From Deltaproteobacteria bacterium (GTDB lineage: Bacteria > Desulfobacterota > Binatia > Binatales > Binataceae), in the NCBI GenBank assembly GCA_021780755.1, contig JAJXYF010000029.1, positions 1 to 64,000 of the forward strand: 64,000 nucleotides of DNA, in the 5' to 3' direction. How positions within the stretch are numbered: position 1 is the stretch's first letter; each line of letters starts with the position of its first letter. Below, piece after piece: positions 8,301 through 17,600 of the stretch. A program made the position numbers and the translations under genes. Below the pieces are notes generated by a model. That model ran no database searches. It was given only the letters and a program-made list of their open reading frames with translations, and was not told the DNA's origin.

Positions 8301-9914
8301 TTAAGGGAAATCGTGGGGGGTGGCGACGGCGATCACCGGGATGCTGGGCAGGCGCGCGGCGGGTGAATCGGTGCGCGCGAAAAGCACTGCGAACTGATCG
8401 CGGTAAAGCAGCTTCCAGTCGCTGCGCGAGGCCATCAGGGTGTATGCCTTGCAAAGGGGCGGGATCAGGACGAAATCATGCGGATAGCTTTCGAGCATGT
8501 GGGCCGCCCCCGGCCCGTTGAAATAGAAGGCAAAGAAATCGTCCACGACGCTGTTTGGGTAGATGAAATCGTAGCGGCCGTCGATGAAGACCTTGGACCG
8601 GGGTGCGGTGTGGAAAATCAGGTAGTCGCCCCAGTTGAAATCGTCGAGCAGGTTGCCGTGAAGGCCGTGCAGGCGCATGAAGGCGAGCGCTCCGTCGGGG
8701 TATGCGGTAGTTTCGGGCAAACGCGGTGAAAAGAGTCCGGTTTGGAGTGCGAGCAGGAAAGCTATCGCGAAGAGGAAAAGCTGACTGGACCATCTTACCC
8801 AGCCGCGCGGAGCGCGGAGGCCGGAATCGTGCGAATCGCATACGGCAGTCGCGGTCACGTCGCGCTGCTTGTTGAACCATAGACCGAGGCGCCGCGCGAT
8901 CGGCAAGCTCATCGAGATGATGGCGAGCGGGATGTGTCGGACGGAGAGGAATGCGGCGGCACAGAGGATCGCCGCGATCGCGACGAGCGGCAAATCGCCG
9001 GCGAGCGGCTTCATCATAAAGGTCAAGACGAAGACCGCAATGATACCGAGCACCAACAGGTAGTAAATCGCGCCGACGGGCGACGAGCGCCAGGTGCCGA
9101 TCAATATAGTCAGTAGCGGACGCCATTCCTGGATCGCCGTGCGGGTGACCGGGTTGAGGACGGAGGTGCCTACGGTCGTCCATTCGCCGAAGCCATAGGG
9201 ATTGATCAGAGTAGCGAGGGTGGCCGCACCGGTGATCGCGGCGAGTCTGAGACCATGGCGCAAGCCGCGCCCGGCGACGAGGTCCAGCAAGGTCGAAACG
9301 CCGGTGTACACCGACAGCATCATGAGCCCGATGACAAAGCCGCCGTGCGTATTCGCCCATATCGCGAGCACCGGGACCGCGAACCAGAGCGGCGCGCGAC
9401 GCCGATAATTGTCGCGCGAGAGAAGCGCCAGCAGCACCGCCATCGAGAGGAAGGTGAAGAGTTGGGGGCGGATCTGGAGCTCGAGGCCGATCCCGAGAGC
9501 AGTGGCGATCAGCACGCCACATTGGACGGTTGCGCCGGCGCCGGTCTCGGCCATCGCGATCGCGAGCAAAACGAAGATCGTGCCGGTGCACGTGAACTTC
9601 ATGAGCTTCAGGCCGACGCCGCCCCACGCCTTGTAGCAGAGCGCCATCAGGATTTCGCTCAGCCATTCGGGATCGTGCCAGCGGTGGCCGGGCGCCGAGT
9701 ACGAGAACGGATCGTTTGAAACGATATGCCCGGAGCGGAGGAATAGCTGACCGAAGGCAAGGTGTCCCCAGAGGTCGGGATCGGCGTAGCGGACGACGTC
9801 GGCGATTACGATGACAACGAGCAGGAGCGCCGGGGAATATCTGAGGAGCGAGATTCGGCGGTTGGCCGATAATTCGCCGGCGTCTTCATTGGGCAGGTTC
9901 GTGCGCACGTTCAC
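8301..9914 (-). CDS. Polytopic membrane protein, GT-C-like, unknown function
   Basis: About 537 residues from GTG 9914; GTG 9908 is equally possible and neither has a good ribosome site. The open frame runs back to 10694, but that part is opposite the gene at 10230-10697 and has no hydrophobic or conserved content, so I exclude it. After the first membrane segment comes a loop DPDLWGHLAFGQ, then DPFSYSAPGHRWHDPEWLSE, a pattern seen in many uncharacterised bacterial membrane proteins related to GT39/GT-C enzymes. About ten hydrophobic segments follow, with a C-terminal soluble part containing DDFNWGDYL and FIDGRYDF. Substrate unknown. Confidence 0.75.
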   Translation of the reverse strand: MNVRTNLPNEDAGELSANRRISLLRYSPALLLVVIVIADVVRYADPDLWGHLAFGQLFLRSGHIVSNDPFSYSAPGHRWHDPEWLSEILMALCYKAWGGVGLKLMKFTCTGTIFVLLAIAMAETGAGATVQCGVLIATALGIGLELQIRPQLFTFLSMAVLLALLSRDNYRRRAPLWFAVPVLAIWANTHGGFVIGLMMLSVYTGVSTLLDLVAGRGLRHGLRLAAITGAATLATLINPYGFGEWTTVGTSVLNPVTRTAIQEWRPLLTILIGTWRSSPVGAIYYLLVLGIIAVFVLTFMMKPLAGDLPLVAIAAILCAAAFLSVRHIPLAIISMSLPIARRLGLWFNKQRDVTATAVCDSHDSGLRAPRGWVRWSSQLFLFAIAFLLALQTGLFSPRLPETTAYPDGALAFMRLHGLHGNLLDDFNWGDYLIFHTAPRSKVFIDGRYDFIYPNSVVDDFFAFYFNGPGAAHMLESYPHDFVLIPPLCKAYTLMASRSDWKLLYRDQFAVLFARTDSPAARLPSIPVIAVATPHDFP

Positions 9915-10229
9915 AGCGATAGTTTGGAGGGTGCTAGCCGGTAGCAGCGACTTGGATTTGCGCGAACACCGGGACCGGTACCCGGGCGAATACGACGATG
10001 TTGCGCTCGATAGTAGCTCCACGAAACTGCCCGCGCCCTTTGACGCGCATGAGGCAGATTTACCCGGATAGTCATTACCGGTTACGCGGGGCAAAACATA
10101 GCCGGTTTGTGGAGAGGGTGCGGCATCGTGCACGCACGGCTGATTTGCGCGGCGGTTGCCGAGCGGCGGAATTGACACGGCCTGTGCGGCTGTTATGTTC
10201 GCGGCAACTACCGCGAGCGAGGTACCGCG

Positions 10230-10697
10230 ATGAAGAGCACCGGTTACTGCCACGCTTGTCGCAAAGAGGTAGCCGAAAACCCTCGGGTGTGCCCGCGCTG
10301 CGGGGCGCCCAATCCCACCCTCGGTTACAACGTCACAAAGCCGATCGCCGTTGCGGTGTCGGCGATCGTCCTCTTGTCGATCGTCGCCGATGTGCTGCAC
10401 AGTCGAAAGCCGCGGTACGTCGCCGGACAGACCTATCCGATCGCAAAAACCGGGCTCGTTTGCCTGACGCTGAAGGGCCTCGCGAAAACGACAGAGGGCG
10501 GCGGGGTCACTCCCGATCAGGCCGCGCAAATGGGTTGTCTGCGGCTCGCCCCGGAGGAACATCCGCAGGTGCGAGTACTCGCTAAGGACGAGACCGCGGT
10601 GAAGGTCCTGGTGCTTGCGCCGAACCTTAAGGTTGACAACTTCCAGGGCTGGACGGCGGCCGACAACCTCGATCCCCAACCGGTCGCGGCGCACTGA
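10230..10697 (+). CDS. Zinc-ribbon membrane-anchored hypothetical protein
   Basis: 155 residues. The N-terminus has two CxxC pairs (CHAC at 7-10, CPRC at 21-24), a short zinc ribbon, followed by one membrane segment at about 38-56 and a 100-residue domain likely outside the cytoplasm. GAGG lies upstream of ATG 10230. The C-terminal domain is not recognised. It ends about 70 bases from the converging amidohydrolase gene and diverges from the membrane protein at 8301-9914. Confidence 0.75.
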   Translation: MKSTGYCHACRKEVAENPRVCPRCGAPNPTLGYNVTKPIAVAVSAIVLLSIVADVLHSRKPRYVAGQTYPIAKTGLVCLTLKGLAKTTEGGGVTPDQAAQMGCLRLAPEEHPQVRVLAKDETAVKVLVLAPNLKVDNFQGWTAADNLDPQPVAAH

Positions 10698-10768
10698 AGC
10701 CGCCGCTCATGACAGTCGGCGGCCGCCAGGTATTTTGATGCGGCGCCGTGGGCACATCGCGAATTAGA

Positions 10769-12487
10769 TTACGCGCGACTCGCACTCCCGCTGCCGCGAA
10801 CGACCTTGCCGGGCATCGCTCCGGTCGGCTGACCGTCCTCGAACGTGACCTCGCCATTGACGACGGTGAATCTGTAGCCGTCGGCGCGCTGCACGAAGCG
10901 GCGGCCGTTAGCCGGCAAATCGAAAACCATCTCGGGCGGATGCAGGCGCAAGCGCTCGAATTCGATGAGGTTGACGTCGGCCTTCATTCCGGGCACGAGC
11001 GTTCCGCGATCGCGCAGACCGTAGAGTTGCGCGGTGTCGTGAGTCTGGCGCTTGACCGCGAACTCGAGCGAAATGCGATCCCCGCGGTTGCGATCGCGCA
11101 CCCAGTGAGTGAGCAGGTAGGTGGGCATACTGGCATCGCAGATGACGCCGCAATGCGCGCCGCCATCGCTCAACGACAACACCGTATTGGGATTGCCGAG
11201 TTGCGGCAGGATCGCGTCGAAGGAGTAGTTCTTGTACGCCAGCGGCATGTAGATGATTTCGCGGCCGTCACGTTCGAGCAGCGTGTCGTAGGCGACCTCC
11301 TGCGGAGAGCGCCCCATGCGTTTCGCGCGCTCCAGGATGCTGCGGTCGGCGGTCGGTTCGTAGTCGGGCGGATCGCCGAGTGAAAAGTGATGCTGAAAGC
11401 CGGCCACCATCGCCAGCGTCTGTTCCTCCTTCACCGCGGGCGCGTCATTGAGAATTTGCGCGCGGACCTGCGGGTCGCGCATACGGACAACGCGCTCCTC
11501 GTGGCTTAAACCGTTCATCAGTTGGCGAAAGCTGCGATGGGTGCTGAACGGATGCACCGAGCTTTGCAAGCTCATCAGCGACGCGGCCGGACGCGCCGCG
11601 ATTTGCGCGACCATCTGCCCGCCGTGGGCGTTGCTACGTTCGATGAAGTCCATAACCCCGCGCATCCCCATCCCTGAACGACGCGAGATGAGCGCGGCGA
11701 GCGAAATCGGACGTCCGGTTTCCACCGACAACCGCCCCATCCACTCGAGGTCCGCATCGTCGCCCGTGACATCGGAAATGATCTCGAAGACGCCGTGGCC
11801 CGCTTCGCCCAACGCCCGGCCAATTCCGAGCATCTCGTCGAGAGCGGCGAAGGTGCCGGGCACGAAGGCCTTGTCGCGAGTGCGATGGACGAGCGTGCGG
11901 GAGGTGCTGACGCCGAGCGCGCCGGCCTTGACTCCGTCGCGCACGACGGCGGCCATGCGATTGATATCGTCAAGCGTGGCGGGCTGATTTTCGGCGCCGC
12001 GCTCGCCCATCACGTAGGCACGCACGGCGCAATGCGGTACATGCGCACCGACGTCGAGTACGCGCTTCATCCGCGAAAGCGCGTCGAGATATTCGGCGAA
12101 GGATTCCCATTCGAAGTTGATGCCGGCGGTCAGCGTCTCGGTCGGAATATCCTCCACGCCGTCCATCATGCTGATGAGAAACGCCTCTTTGCCGCGCTGG
12201 ACCGGAGCGAAGCCGACCCCGCAGTTGCCCATCACCAGCGTCGTGACGCCGTGCCAGCTCGACGGCGACAGGTAGGGATCCCACGCGACCTGACCGTCGT
12301 AATGCGTGTGGATATCGACCCATCCGGGTGTTATCAGCAGGCCGCTCGCGTCGATTTCCCGGCGCCCCGGGCCGGCCTTGCCACCGACGCTCGCGATCTT
12401 TCCACCTTCGATCGCGAGGTCACCAACGAATCCCGGACGGCCGGTGCCGTCGATAATCCTGCCACTGCGAATTACCAGGTCGTTCAT
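10769..12487 (-). CDS. D-aminoacylase-like amidohydrolase (amidohydrolase family 3)
   Basis: 572 residues. Hallmarks of the N-acyl-D-amino-acid deacylase branch are present: HTHYDGQ near residue 60 for metal binding, GNCGVGFAP near 87, and SDGGAHCG near 445 supplying the late catalytic Asp, plus the small beta domain from both termini (LVIRSGRIIDGTG and FTVVNGEVTFEDG). These enzymes hydrolyse amide or ring bonds; in many environmental genomes such paralogs have unknown substrates. It is followed on the same strand by nothing close, and preceded by the CoA-transferase at 12595-13818. A second paralog lies at 49212-50921. Confidence 0.9.
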   Translation of the reverse strand: MNDLVIRSGRIIDGTGRPGFVGDLAIEGGKIASVGGKAGPGRREIDASGLLITPGWVDIHTHYDGQVAWDPYLSPSSWHGVTTLVMGNCGVGFAPVQRGKEAFLISMMDGVEDIPTETLTAGINFEWESFAEYLDALSRMKRVLDVGAHVPHCAVRAYVMGERGAENQPATLDDINRMAAVVRDGVKAGALGVSTSRTLVHRTRDKAFVPGTFAALDEMLGIGRALGEAGHGVFEIISDVTGDDADLEWMGRLSVETGRPISLAALISRRSGMGMRGVMDFIERSNAHGGQMVAQIAARPAASLMSLQSSVHPFSTHRSFRQLMNGLSHEERVVRMRDPQVRAQILNDAPAVKEEQTLAMVAGFQHHFSLGDPPDYEPTADRSILERAKRMGRSPQEVAYDTLLERDGREIIYMPLAYKNYSFDAILPQLGNPNTVLSLSDGGAHCGVICDASMPTYLLTHWVRDRNRGDRISLEFAVKRQTHDTAQLYGLRDRGTLVPGMKADVNLIEFERLRLHPPEMVFDLPANGRRFVQRADGYRFTVVNGEVTFEDGQPTGAMPGKVVRGSGSASRA

Positions 12488-12594
12488 AGGGTGGTCGCTC
12501 CTTCGAGATTAGAAGTTAGCGCTGTGAAGCGGATTGCGATACCTTCGTGCGGCGCGAAAATCGGGCGCCCTACCCTCGCCTGGCGCGACACCGT

Positions 12595-13818
12595 TCAACG
12601 CTCGCCGCGACGCAACACGCCGTCGCGCGCGAGCGCGGCGATCCGATCGGGCGAATATCCGAGGTACTCGCGCAGGACCGGCTCGTTATGCTCGCCGAGG
12701 GTCGGCGCCTGCATCTCGCGATGCCGTTCGTAGCCCGAAAAACGCATTGGAAATCCGGGCACGTCGAAGTCGCCCAGGTAGCGATCGTTGACGGTGCGCA
12801 CCACCTCGCGCTCGCGCAGATGCGGATGGGCCATCGCCTCCTCGATCGAGAGCACCTGCGCATACGGAACCCGATGCTCGTTGAAGAGGCGATACACTTC
12901 GTCATCGCTCGGCGTCGCGTCGAACCAGTCCTGGATGAGGCGCTTCAACTCGACGACATTCGCCATCCGCTGAGTATTGTCGCGGAAGCGCGGATCGGTC
13001 GGCAGCTCAGGGCGGCCCATCGCGTTGCACAGGTAGGCGAATTGATGCTCAAGGGCCGCCATGATGAGAATCGGATTGCGCTTGCCTTTGAAGACGCCGA
13101 GCGGCGCCATCGCGAAATGATGCGCTCCGTTGCGCCGGGGCGAAATCTCACCGCCGCTCAAACTGTAGGCCTGCACCGTCAGGTCGTTGTAGCTGAAGTA
13201 ACAATCCAGCAGCGAGGTCTCGACGTATTGGCCCTCGCCAGTGCGTTCGCGATGGAGCAGCGCGGCCATGATCGCGGAGAGCGCGTGGACTCCCGTGCTT
13301 ATATCGCCGAGACCCACCTGCGGCAGTGACGGCGCGCCGTCGCGTTCGCCAATCATGCTGAGCACGCCCGAATACGCGCAGCCGATAAAATCGTAGCCGG
13401 GCCGATTCGCCAGCGGACCGTCCTGCCCGAAGGTCGAGATCGAACACATGACGATCTTCGGATTGAGCGCGCGCACCGCGTCGTAGCCGAAGCCGAGGCG
13501 CCCCATCACGCCGGGCGCGTAATTCTCGACGAGCACGTCCGCCTTGGGAATCAGTTCGCGGATAATCGCGGTGGCCGCCGGATTCTTGAGGTCGAGGCAT
13601 AAACTTCTTTTGCCCCGATTTTGTTGCACGTAGTACGCGCTGCGGCCGTCGCGCACGTAGGGCACGCCGCGCGAAATGTCGCCGCCCGGGCCGAATTCGA
13701 CCTTGACCACCTCCGCGCCCATCTCAGCCAGGTAGCGCGTGGTGGTCGGTCCCGCCAGCACCTGGGTGAAATCCAATACGCGGTAGCCCTCGAGCATGCG
13801 CTTAGCTGTTTGCGCCAT
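12595..13818 (-). CDS. Class III CoA-transferase (CaiB/BaiF family)
   Basis: 407 residues from ATG 13818, which has GGGGAGG about 9 bases upstream; a longer frame to 13920 enters a repeat element and is rejected. Family features are the N-terminal DFTQVLAGPTTTRYLAEMGA, VENYAPGVMGRLG, the catalytic Asp expected in the segment VQQNRGKRSLCLDLK, and GYDFIGCAYSG. These enzymes move CoA between carboxylic acids. With the amidohydrolase downstream and acyl-CoA dehydrogenase-fold gene divergent, it probably activates a carboxylate substrate. Divergent intergenic DNA of 258 bases holds a palindromic repeat. Confidence 0.9.
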   Translation of the reverse strand: MAQTAKRMLEGYRVLDFTQVLAGPTTTRYLAEMGAEVVKVEFGPGGDISRGVPYVRDGRSAYYVQQNRGKRSLCLDLKNPAATAIIRELIPKADVLVENYAPGVMGRLGFGYDAVRALNPKIVMCSISTFGQDGPLANRPGYDFIGCAYSGVLSMIGERDGAPSLPQVGLGDISTGVHALSAIMAALLHRERTGEGQYVETSLLDCYFSYNDLTVQAYSLSGGEISPRRNGAHHFAMAPLGVFKGKRNPILIMAALEHQFAYLCNAMGRPELPTDPRFRDNTQRMANVVELKRLIQDWFDATPSDDEVYRLFNEHRVPYAQVLSIEEAMAHPHLREREVVRTVNDRYLGDFDVPGFPMRFSGYERHREMQAPTLGEHNEPVLREYLGYSPDRIAALARDGVLRRGER

Positions 13819-13905
13819 TAGTGTGCGCCTCCCCAACATGTCGCAACAATTCGCATCGCATCGCGCTAAACGCAAGCGCCGCGGCGCAACATGTTGAGGT
13901 TTCCA

Positions 13906-13990
13906 GGGCGAAGCTCGCATCTTTACAAATGGGAAGCCTGAAACCTCGTGTGGTTTCAGTAAATTATAAGTTTCCCGTTCCTTGACAACT
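13906..13990 (+). repeat. Palindromic intergenic repeat, copy R1
   Basis: Contains the core palindrome at 13938-13959 (CTGAAACCTC, two bases, then TGGTTTCAG with one mismatch), preceded by GGGCGAAGCTCGCATCTTTAC and GGGAAGC, followed by AAATTATAAGTTT. The same arrangement recurs at 62529-62617 and, inverted, at 63882-63963. It lies in the divergent region between the CoA-transferase and acyl-CoA dehydrogenase-like genes. Confidence 0.8.
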
Positions 13991-14076
13991 CTTTCCTCTT
14001 CCCCCTTCCCATTGCCGCGGGTGGCTGTTTGAACTACAACGCGAAGAGTAACGCGTAACTCGCTGGGGAGTATTCG

Positions 14077-15252
14077 ATGGCCGCAAATCCGCGTGAGATG
14101 TCGGACATGGAAAGTACCGTACTCGAAGCGGTCAGGGCGCTCGAGCCGCGGATCCGCGCGGCCAGCACGGCGATCGAGGACCAGCGCTGTCTGCCGCCGG
14201 CCCTCGCGCGCAGCCTGATGGAGGCTGGGGTCTTTCGCATGGGGGTCCCGCGGACCTACGGCGGCCCCGAACTCGATCCGATGGCGCAGGTCCGCGTGGT
14301 CGAGGAGTTATCGCGCATCGAAGGCGCCGTCGGATGGCTCTCGATGATTTCGACGGCGGGCAGTTTTCTCGCCGCGTTTCTCAAACCCGAGCCGGCGCGA
14401 CGCCTGTTCGGCGGCGTCGAGAGCGTGGTGGCCGGCCAGTTGCGTCCGCCGCAGCGCGCCGACGTCACCGATGGGGGCTATCTCGTCAGCGGCACGTTTC
14501 ATTTCGCGAGCGGCAGCGGTCACGCGTCGGTGATGACGTGCGGCTGCACGATTTACGAAAACGGATCGCCGCGCCTCACACGCGCGGGCCATCCCGAGAT
14601 TCGCGTGATGCTGGTGCCGACGACCAAGACGAAGATCGTCGACGTCTGGGACACCACCGGGATGCGCGGCACCGGCAGCAATGATTTCGTCGTCGATAAC
14701 GTATTCGTACCGTTCGACGATTGTCCCAATCTGGGGTCGGGACCGCCGTATTGCACCGATCCGCTCTATCGCTGGCCGGCGCTGTTTCTGGTCTCGCACG
14801 CCGGAGTGCCGCTCGGGTTGGCGCGCAGCGCGCTGGATTTCGTCGAGGAACTGACTACTCGCAAAGAGCTCACGCCGGGGCACGCGCTGCGCGAGGACGG
14901 GCAGGTACAGGAAACGCTTGCGATCGCCGAGGCGACGATCGAGGCGGCGCGCTGCTACGTCTATCGCACGCTCGAGGGGCTATGGGCGACGCTGTGCGCG
15001 GGCGAGAAACCCTCGCCGCGCCAGCGCGCGCATTATCGCATGATGATGACGCATGCCCATCAGGCGGCGAAACAGGTGATCGGCACGTTGTACGATCTGG
15101 CGGCCACCAGCGCGATCTTTCGCTCGAGTCCGCTCGACCGCGACATGCGCGACATCCTGACCTCCTCGCAGCATCGCGTCGTCCATCCCAAGATGTATCG
15201 CCCGGCCGGCCGGCTGATACTCGGCCTCGACCCCCAGGAGTTGTTCTTCTGA
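14077..15252 (+). CDS. Acyl-CoA dehydrogenase-fold flavoprotein (type 2 C-terminal, HsaA/DszC-like)
   Basis: 391 residues. The N-terminal domain begins EAVRALEPRIRAASTAIED and PPALARSLMEAGVFRMGVP, followed by a middle beta domain (SGTFHFASGS, GMRGTGSNDFVVDNVFVP) and a C-terminal helical domain ending in HPKMYRPAGRLILGL. This is the layout of group D flavin monooxygenases and related acyl-CoA dehydrogenases with the type 2 C-terminal domain, not classical beta-oxidation enzymes. GGGGAG lies 7 bases before ATG 14077. It is followed by an amidohydrolase-2 gene, a common pairing in aromatic or xenobiotic catabolism; the substrate is unknown. Confidence 0.87.
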   Translation: MAANPREMSDMESTVLEAVRALEPRIRAASTAIEDQRCLPPALARSLMEAGVFRMGVPRTYGGPELDPMAQVRVVEELSRIEGAVGWLSMISTAGSFLAAFLKPEPARRLFGGVESVVAGQLRPPQRADVTDGGYLVSGTFHFASGSGHASVMTCGCTIYENGSPRLTRAGHPEIRVMLVPTTKTKIVDVWDTTGMRGTGSNDFVVDNVFVPFDDCPNLGSGPPYCTDPLYRWPALFLVSHAGVPLGLARSALDFVEELTTRKELTPGHALREDGQVQETLAIAEATIEAARCYVYRTLEGLWATLCAGEKPSPRQRAHYRMMMTHAHQAAKQVIGTLYDLAATSAIFRSSPLDRDMRDILTSSQHRVVHPKMYRPAGRLILGLDPQELFF

Positions 15253-15382
15253 GGCGAGCCCGGTGAGTAGCTAATCGAAGAGATGATATCGTCCATGCGA
15301 AACCGCATACGCTGATTTCAAATTGCGCACGGGCGGAGCCGATCGCGGCCCGCTACAAAGGTCAGACCGAAGGAGAAACATC

Positions 15383-16576
15383 ATGAGTGGCTATACGATT
15401 ATCGACGCCGACACCCATGTGACCGAAACGCCGGACTTGTGGACCAGCCGCGCGCCCGCCAGCATGCGCGATCGCGTACCGCATGTAATAACCGGTAGCG
15501 ACGGGAGTCAGCGGTGGTTGCTGGGAGGCGGCCGGGCATTGGCGAGCGTCGGGATGACGGCGACTGCGGGCGTGGGCAGTTTCAAGCATCCGCCCAAGGG
15601 CTATTCGGACATGCATCCGGGCGCTTACGACGCCAAGGCGCGGCTCAAGTACATGGACGAAATGGGTATCTGGGCGATGGTCATGTACCCCAACGTCGGT
15701 GGCTTCGGTGCGCAGCAATTTCTCAAATTGAATGACCCCGAACTGATGCTCACTTGTGTCCAAATATACAACGATTGGCAGACCGAGTGGGCGTCCGCCG
15801 ATTCACGCCGACTGCTGCCGATCACCTCGATTCCGTTCTGGGACGTGACCGCCGCGGTGGCCGAGGTGCGCCGCTGCGCCGCGATGGGCCACAAGGGAAT
15901 TCTGTTCACCGGGGAGCCGCAGTACTGGGGCAAGCCGCTGCTCGGCGACGCCCATTGGAACCCGCTATGGGAGGTCGCGGTCGAGCTCGACCTGCCGATC
16001 AGCTTTCATATCGGATCGGGCGACATGGCCGAGGGCCTGCTGAAGAACCGGGTGGCGACCTACGGCAAGATGGCGGCGTTTGCGGAACTGGCGGTGGATA
16101 TCTTTTTGCGCAACGGCCTGCAACTGAACGACTTACTGATGTCGGGAGTGCTGGCGCGTTACCCGCGTATCAAGTTCGTCTCAGTCGAAAGTGGGATTGG
16201 CTGGATTCCCTTCATACTCGAGGCAATGGATTATCAGTTCCAGGGCAATAGCGTGGCGGAAGAGCATCCGGAATTCGATCGGCTGCCGTCGGAGTACTTC
16301 GCGCGCAACGTCTATGCGTGTTACTGGTTCGAGCAGACGGCGCCCCGCCGCCTGCTCGACAAGATTGGGGTGGACAACATTCTCTTCGAGACCGACTTTC
16401 CGCACCCCACTTCGCTTTACGGCGACGAGGTCCACGCGCGCATCAAGGGCGGTCTCTCTGACTGCGAGGATTCCGTACGGCGCAAAATACTCTGGGAGAA
16501 TGCACAGAAGCTCTACAAGGTGACAGGGCCTTCGGCGGCGGATGAGGCGAAGCGCGCCGCGGCAGCAGGCGCGTAA
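15383..16576 (+). CDS. Amidohydrolase family 2 protein
   Basis: 397 residues from ATG 15383, with AGGAGA 7 bases upstream; an in-frame extension to 15323 is not supported. The metal site begins with DADTHVTE (DxDxH in place of the HxH of other amidohydrolases), and later residues are SFHIGSGD (His near 216) and the terminal ETDFPHPTS (Asp near 340). This pattern is typical of decarboxylase/hydrolase members related to ACMSD and gamma-resorcylate decarboxylase. It follows the flavoprotein gene by 130 bases and ends at a strong hairpin, so the two may be co-transcribed. Confidence 0.88.
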   Translation: MSGYTIIDADTHVTETPDLWTSRAPASMRDRVPHVITGSDGSQRWLLGGGRALASVGMTATAGVGSFKHPPKGYSDMHPGAYDAKARLKYMDEMGIWAMVMYPNVGGFGAQQFLKLNDPELMLTCVQIYNDWQTEWASADSRRLLPITSIPFWDVTAAVAEVRRCAAMGHKGILFTGEPQYWGKPLLGDAHWNPLWEVAVELDLPISFHIGSGDMAEGLLKNRVATYGKMAAFAELAVDIFLRNGLQLNDLLMSGVLARYPRIKFVSVESGIGWIPFILEAMDYQFQGNSVAEEHPEFDRLPSEYFARNVYACYWFEQTAPRRLLDKIGVDNILFETDFPHPTSLYGDEVHARIKGGLSDCEDSVRRKILWENAQKLYKVTGPSAADEAKRAAAAGA

Positions 16577-16617
16577 TCCGCAGCGTGACGCTCGCATAAA
16601 AGTAAACCTGCTCGATG

Positions 16618-16652
16618 GAGCGCCCGGGGTGGACTTATCGCCCCGGGCGCTC
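16618..16652 (+). terminator. GC-rich hairpin after amidohydrolase-2 gene
   Basis: A perfect 12-bp stem (GAGCGCCCGGGG with its complement) and an 11-base loop, followed by GCATTTTC. It lies 42 bases after the stop codon. The T run is short but the stem is strong. Confidence 0.75.
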
Positions 16653-16837
16653 GCATTTTCACGGCGGGCGCAGCGGGACGACATTGGACGCCGGAAGCGA
16701 CTGCCGTCGCCCAAGGACCATCAAAGTTATCCACAGCTCCTACCAGAGCCGCATGACAAACTTTCTTTCGCGATTTGACAACAAAGGTTCCTAACGGTAC
16801 TGATGACTCACAAAATTATCCGTTTGGGGGGATCTTT

Positions 16838-17407
16838 ATGAAAACACGCAGTTACAGTTCAGCGATTGTCGCGTTCGCCGTGGCGTCAATGCTCTATGCC
16901 ACCTCGGCGTTCGCCATCGTATCGACCGTCCCACTTCCTACCGCGGTCAACGGCCGCGGCTCGGGCACCGAAGTTGGTGGCGCCGGTTCGTGCAATAACG
17001 GCACTAACGGATGTACCGGCTCTTCGGGCTCTTGCAATTGCTATGAATTCAGCGGAACCGGCACCGCCAGCGGCGGTATCGGCGCCGTCAACTTTTCAAC
17101 CGACTTCGTGCTCATATTGACAACTCAGGACGGCCTCCTTTGCGATCCCGCGTACGGCACCCTACTGCTGACCCAGAAACTGAACTCGCACAACGTCCTC
17201 GCGCTCGACTATCAGGGCCTGGATTGCTTTAACACGAGTTTCACGGGGTACGTCTTCAATGGTGCCTATTCAGTCAACACCGTGGCTTCTACTGGCAAGT
17301 TCCTCAATGCGCTAGGCAACGGCACCTTGACCGCCGGCATCGGCGCATCCGGCACCCTCACTATCGGGGATATTAACGGCACGCTCGGACTCGCGCCCAC
17401 TTTCTAA
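16838..17407 (+). CDS. Small secreted protein of unknown function
   Basis: 189 residues from ATG 16838, preceded by GGGGGG at a 6-base distance. A typical signal peptide (residues 1-26) ends ATSAFA, with cleavage before IVSTVP. The mature part is rich in Gly, Thr, Asn and Ser, with four Cys clustered in CNNGTNGCTGSSGSCNCY, plus two later Cys, likely disulfides. The rest looks like beta strands. I do not recognise a family. A perfect TTGACA lies at 16775-16780 without a convincing -10 box. The gene ends in a hairpin terminator. Confidence 0.75.
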   Translation: MKTRSYSSAIVAFAVASMLYATSAFAIVSTVPLPTAVNGRGSGTEVGGAGSCNNGTNGCTGSSGSCNCYEFSGTGTASGGIGAVNFSTDFVLILTTQDGLLCDPAYGTLLLTQKLNSHNVLALDYQGLDCFNTSFTGYVFNGAYSVNTVASTGKFLNALGNGTLTAGIGASGTLTIGDINGTLGLAPTF

Positions 17408-17425
17408 TTGGCTCGATCTGGTTTC

Positions 17426-17454
17426 GGGGTGCGGGAGAATACCTCCCGCACCCC
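17426..17454 (+). terminator. Hairpin terminator after secreted protein gene
   Basis: A perfect 12-bp stem GGGGTGCGGGAG with complement CTCCCGCACCCC and loop AATAC, 19 bases after the stop. Only a weak T tract follows. Confidence 0.75.
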
Positions 17455-17600
17455 TTCACGCCTGACACTTTCCCAAAATTCCGCTACTACTGTCCCGCAT
17501 CAAGCTCCACGGCTGGCCCGCACACCGCAACGCCCGGAGCACAGGAATGCGGATATGCGAACCTTATTGAACCTGGGCGCAGTCGGCCGCCGCTGACCCG

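Noticed and set aside
9915-10694. N-terminal extension of the membrane protein at 8301-9914
   Set aside because: It lies opposite the zinc-ribbon gene, has no hydrophobic or conserved content, and arises from the GC-rich composition.
16727-16735. Perfect DnaA-box word TTATCCACA
   Set aside because: A single occurrence with no cluster, A/T-rich unwinding region or dnaA/dnaN genes, so it is not evidence for an origin.
16775-16803. TTGACA as -35 box for the secreted protein gene
   Set aside because: The -35 box is perfect, but no acceptable -10 box is found at 16-18 bases.
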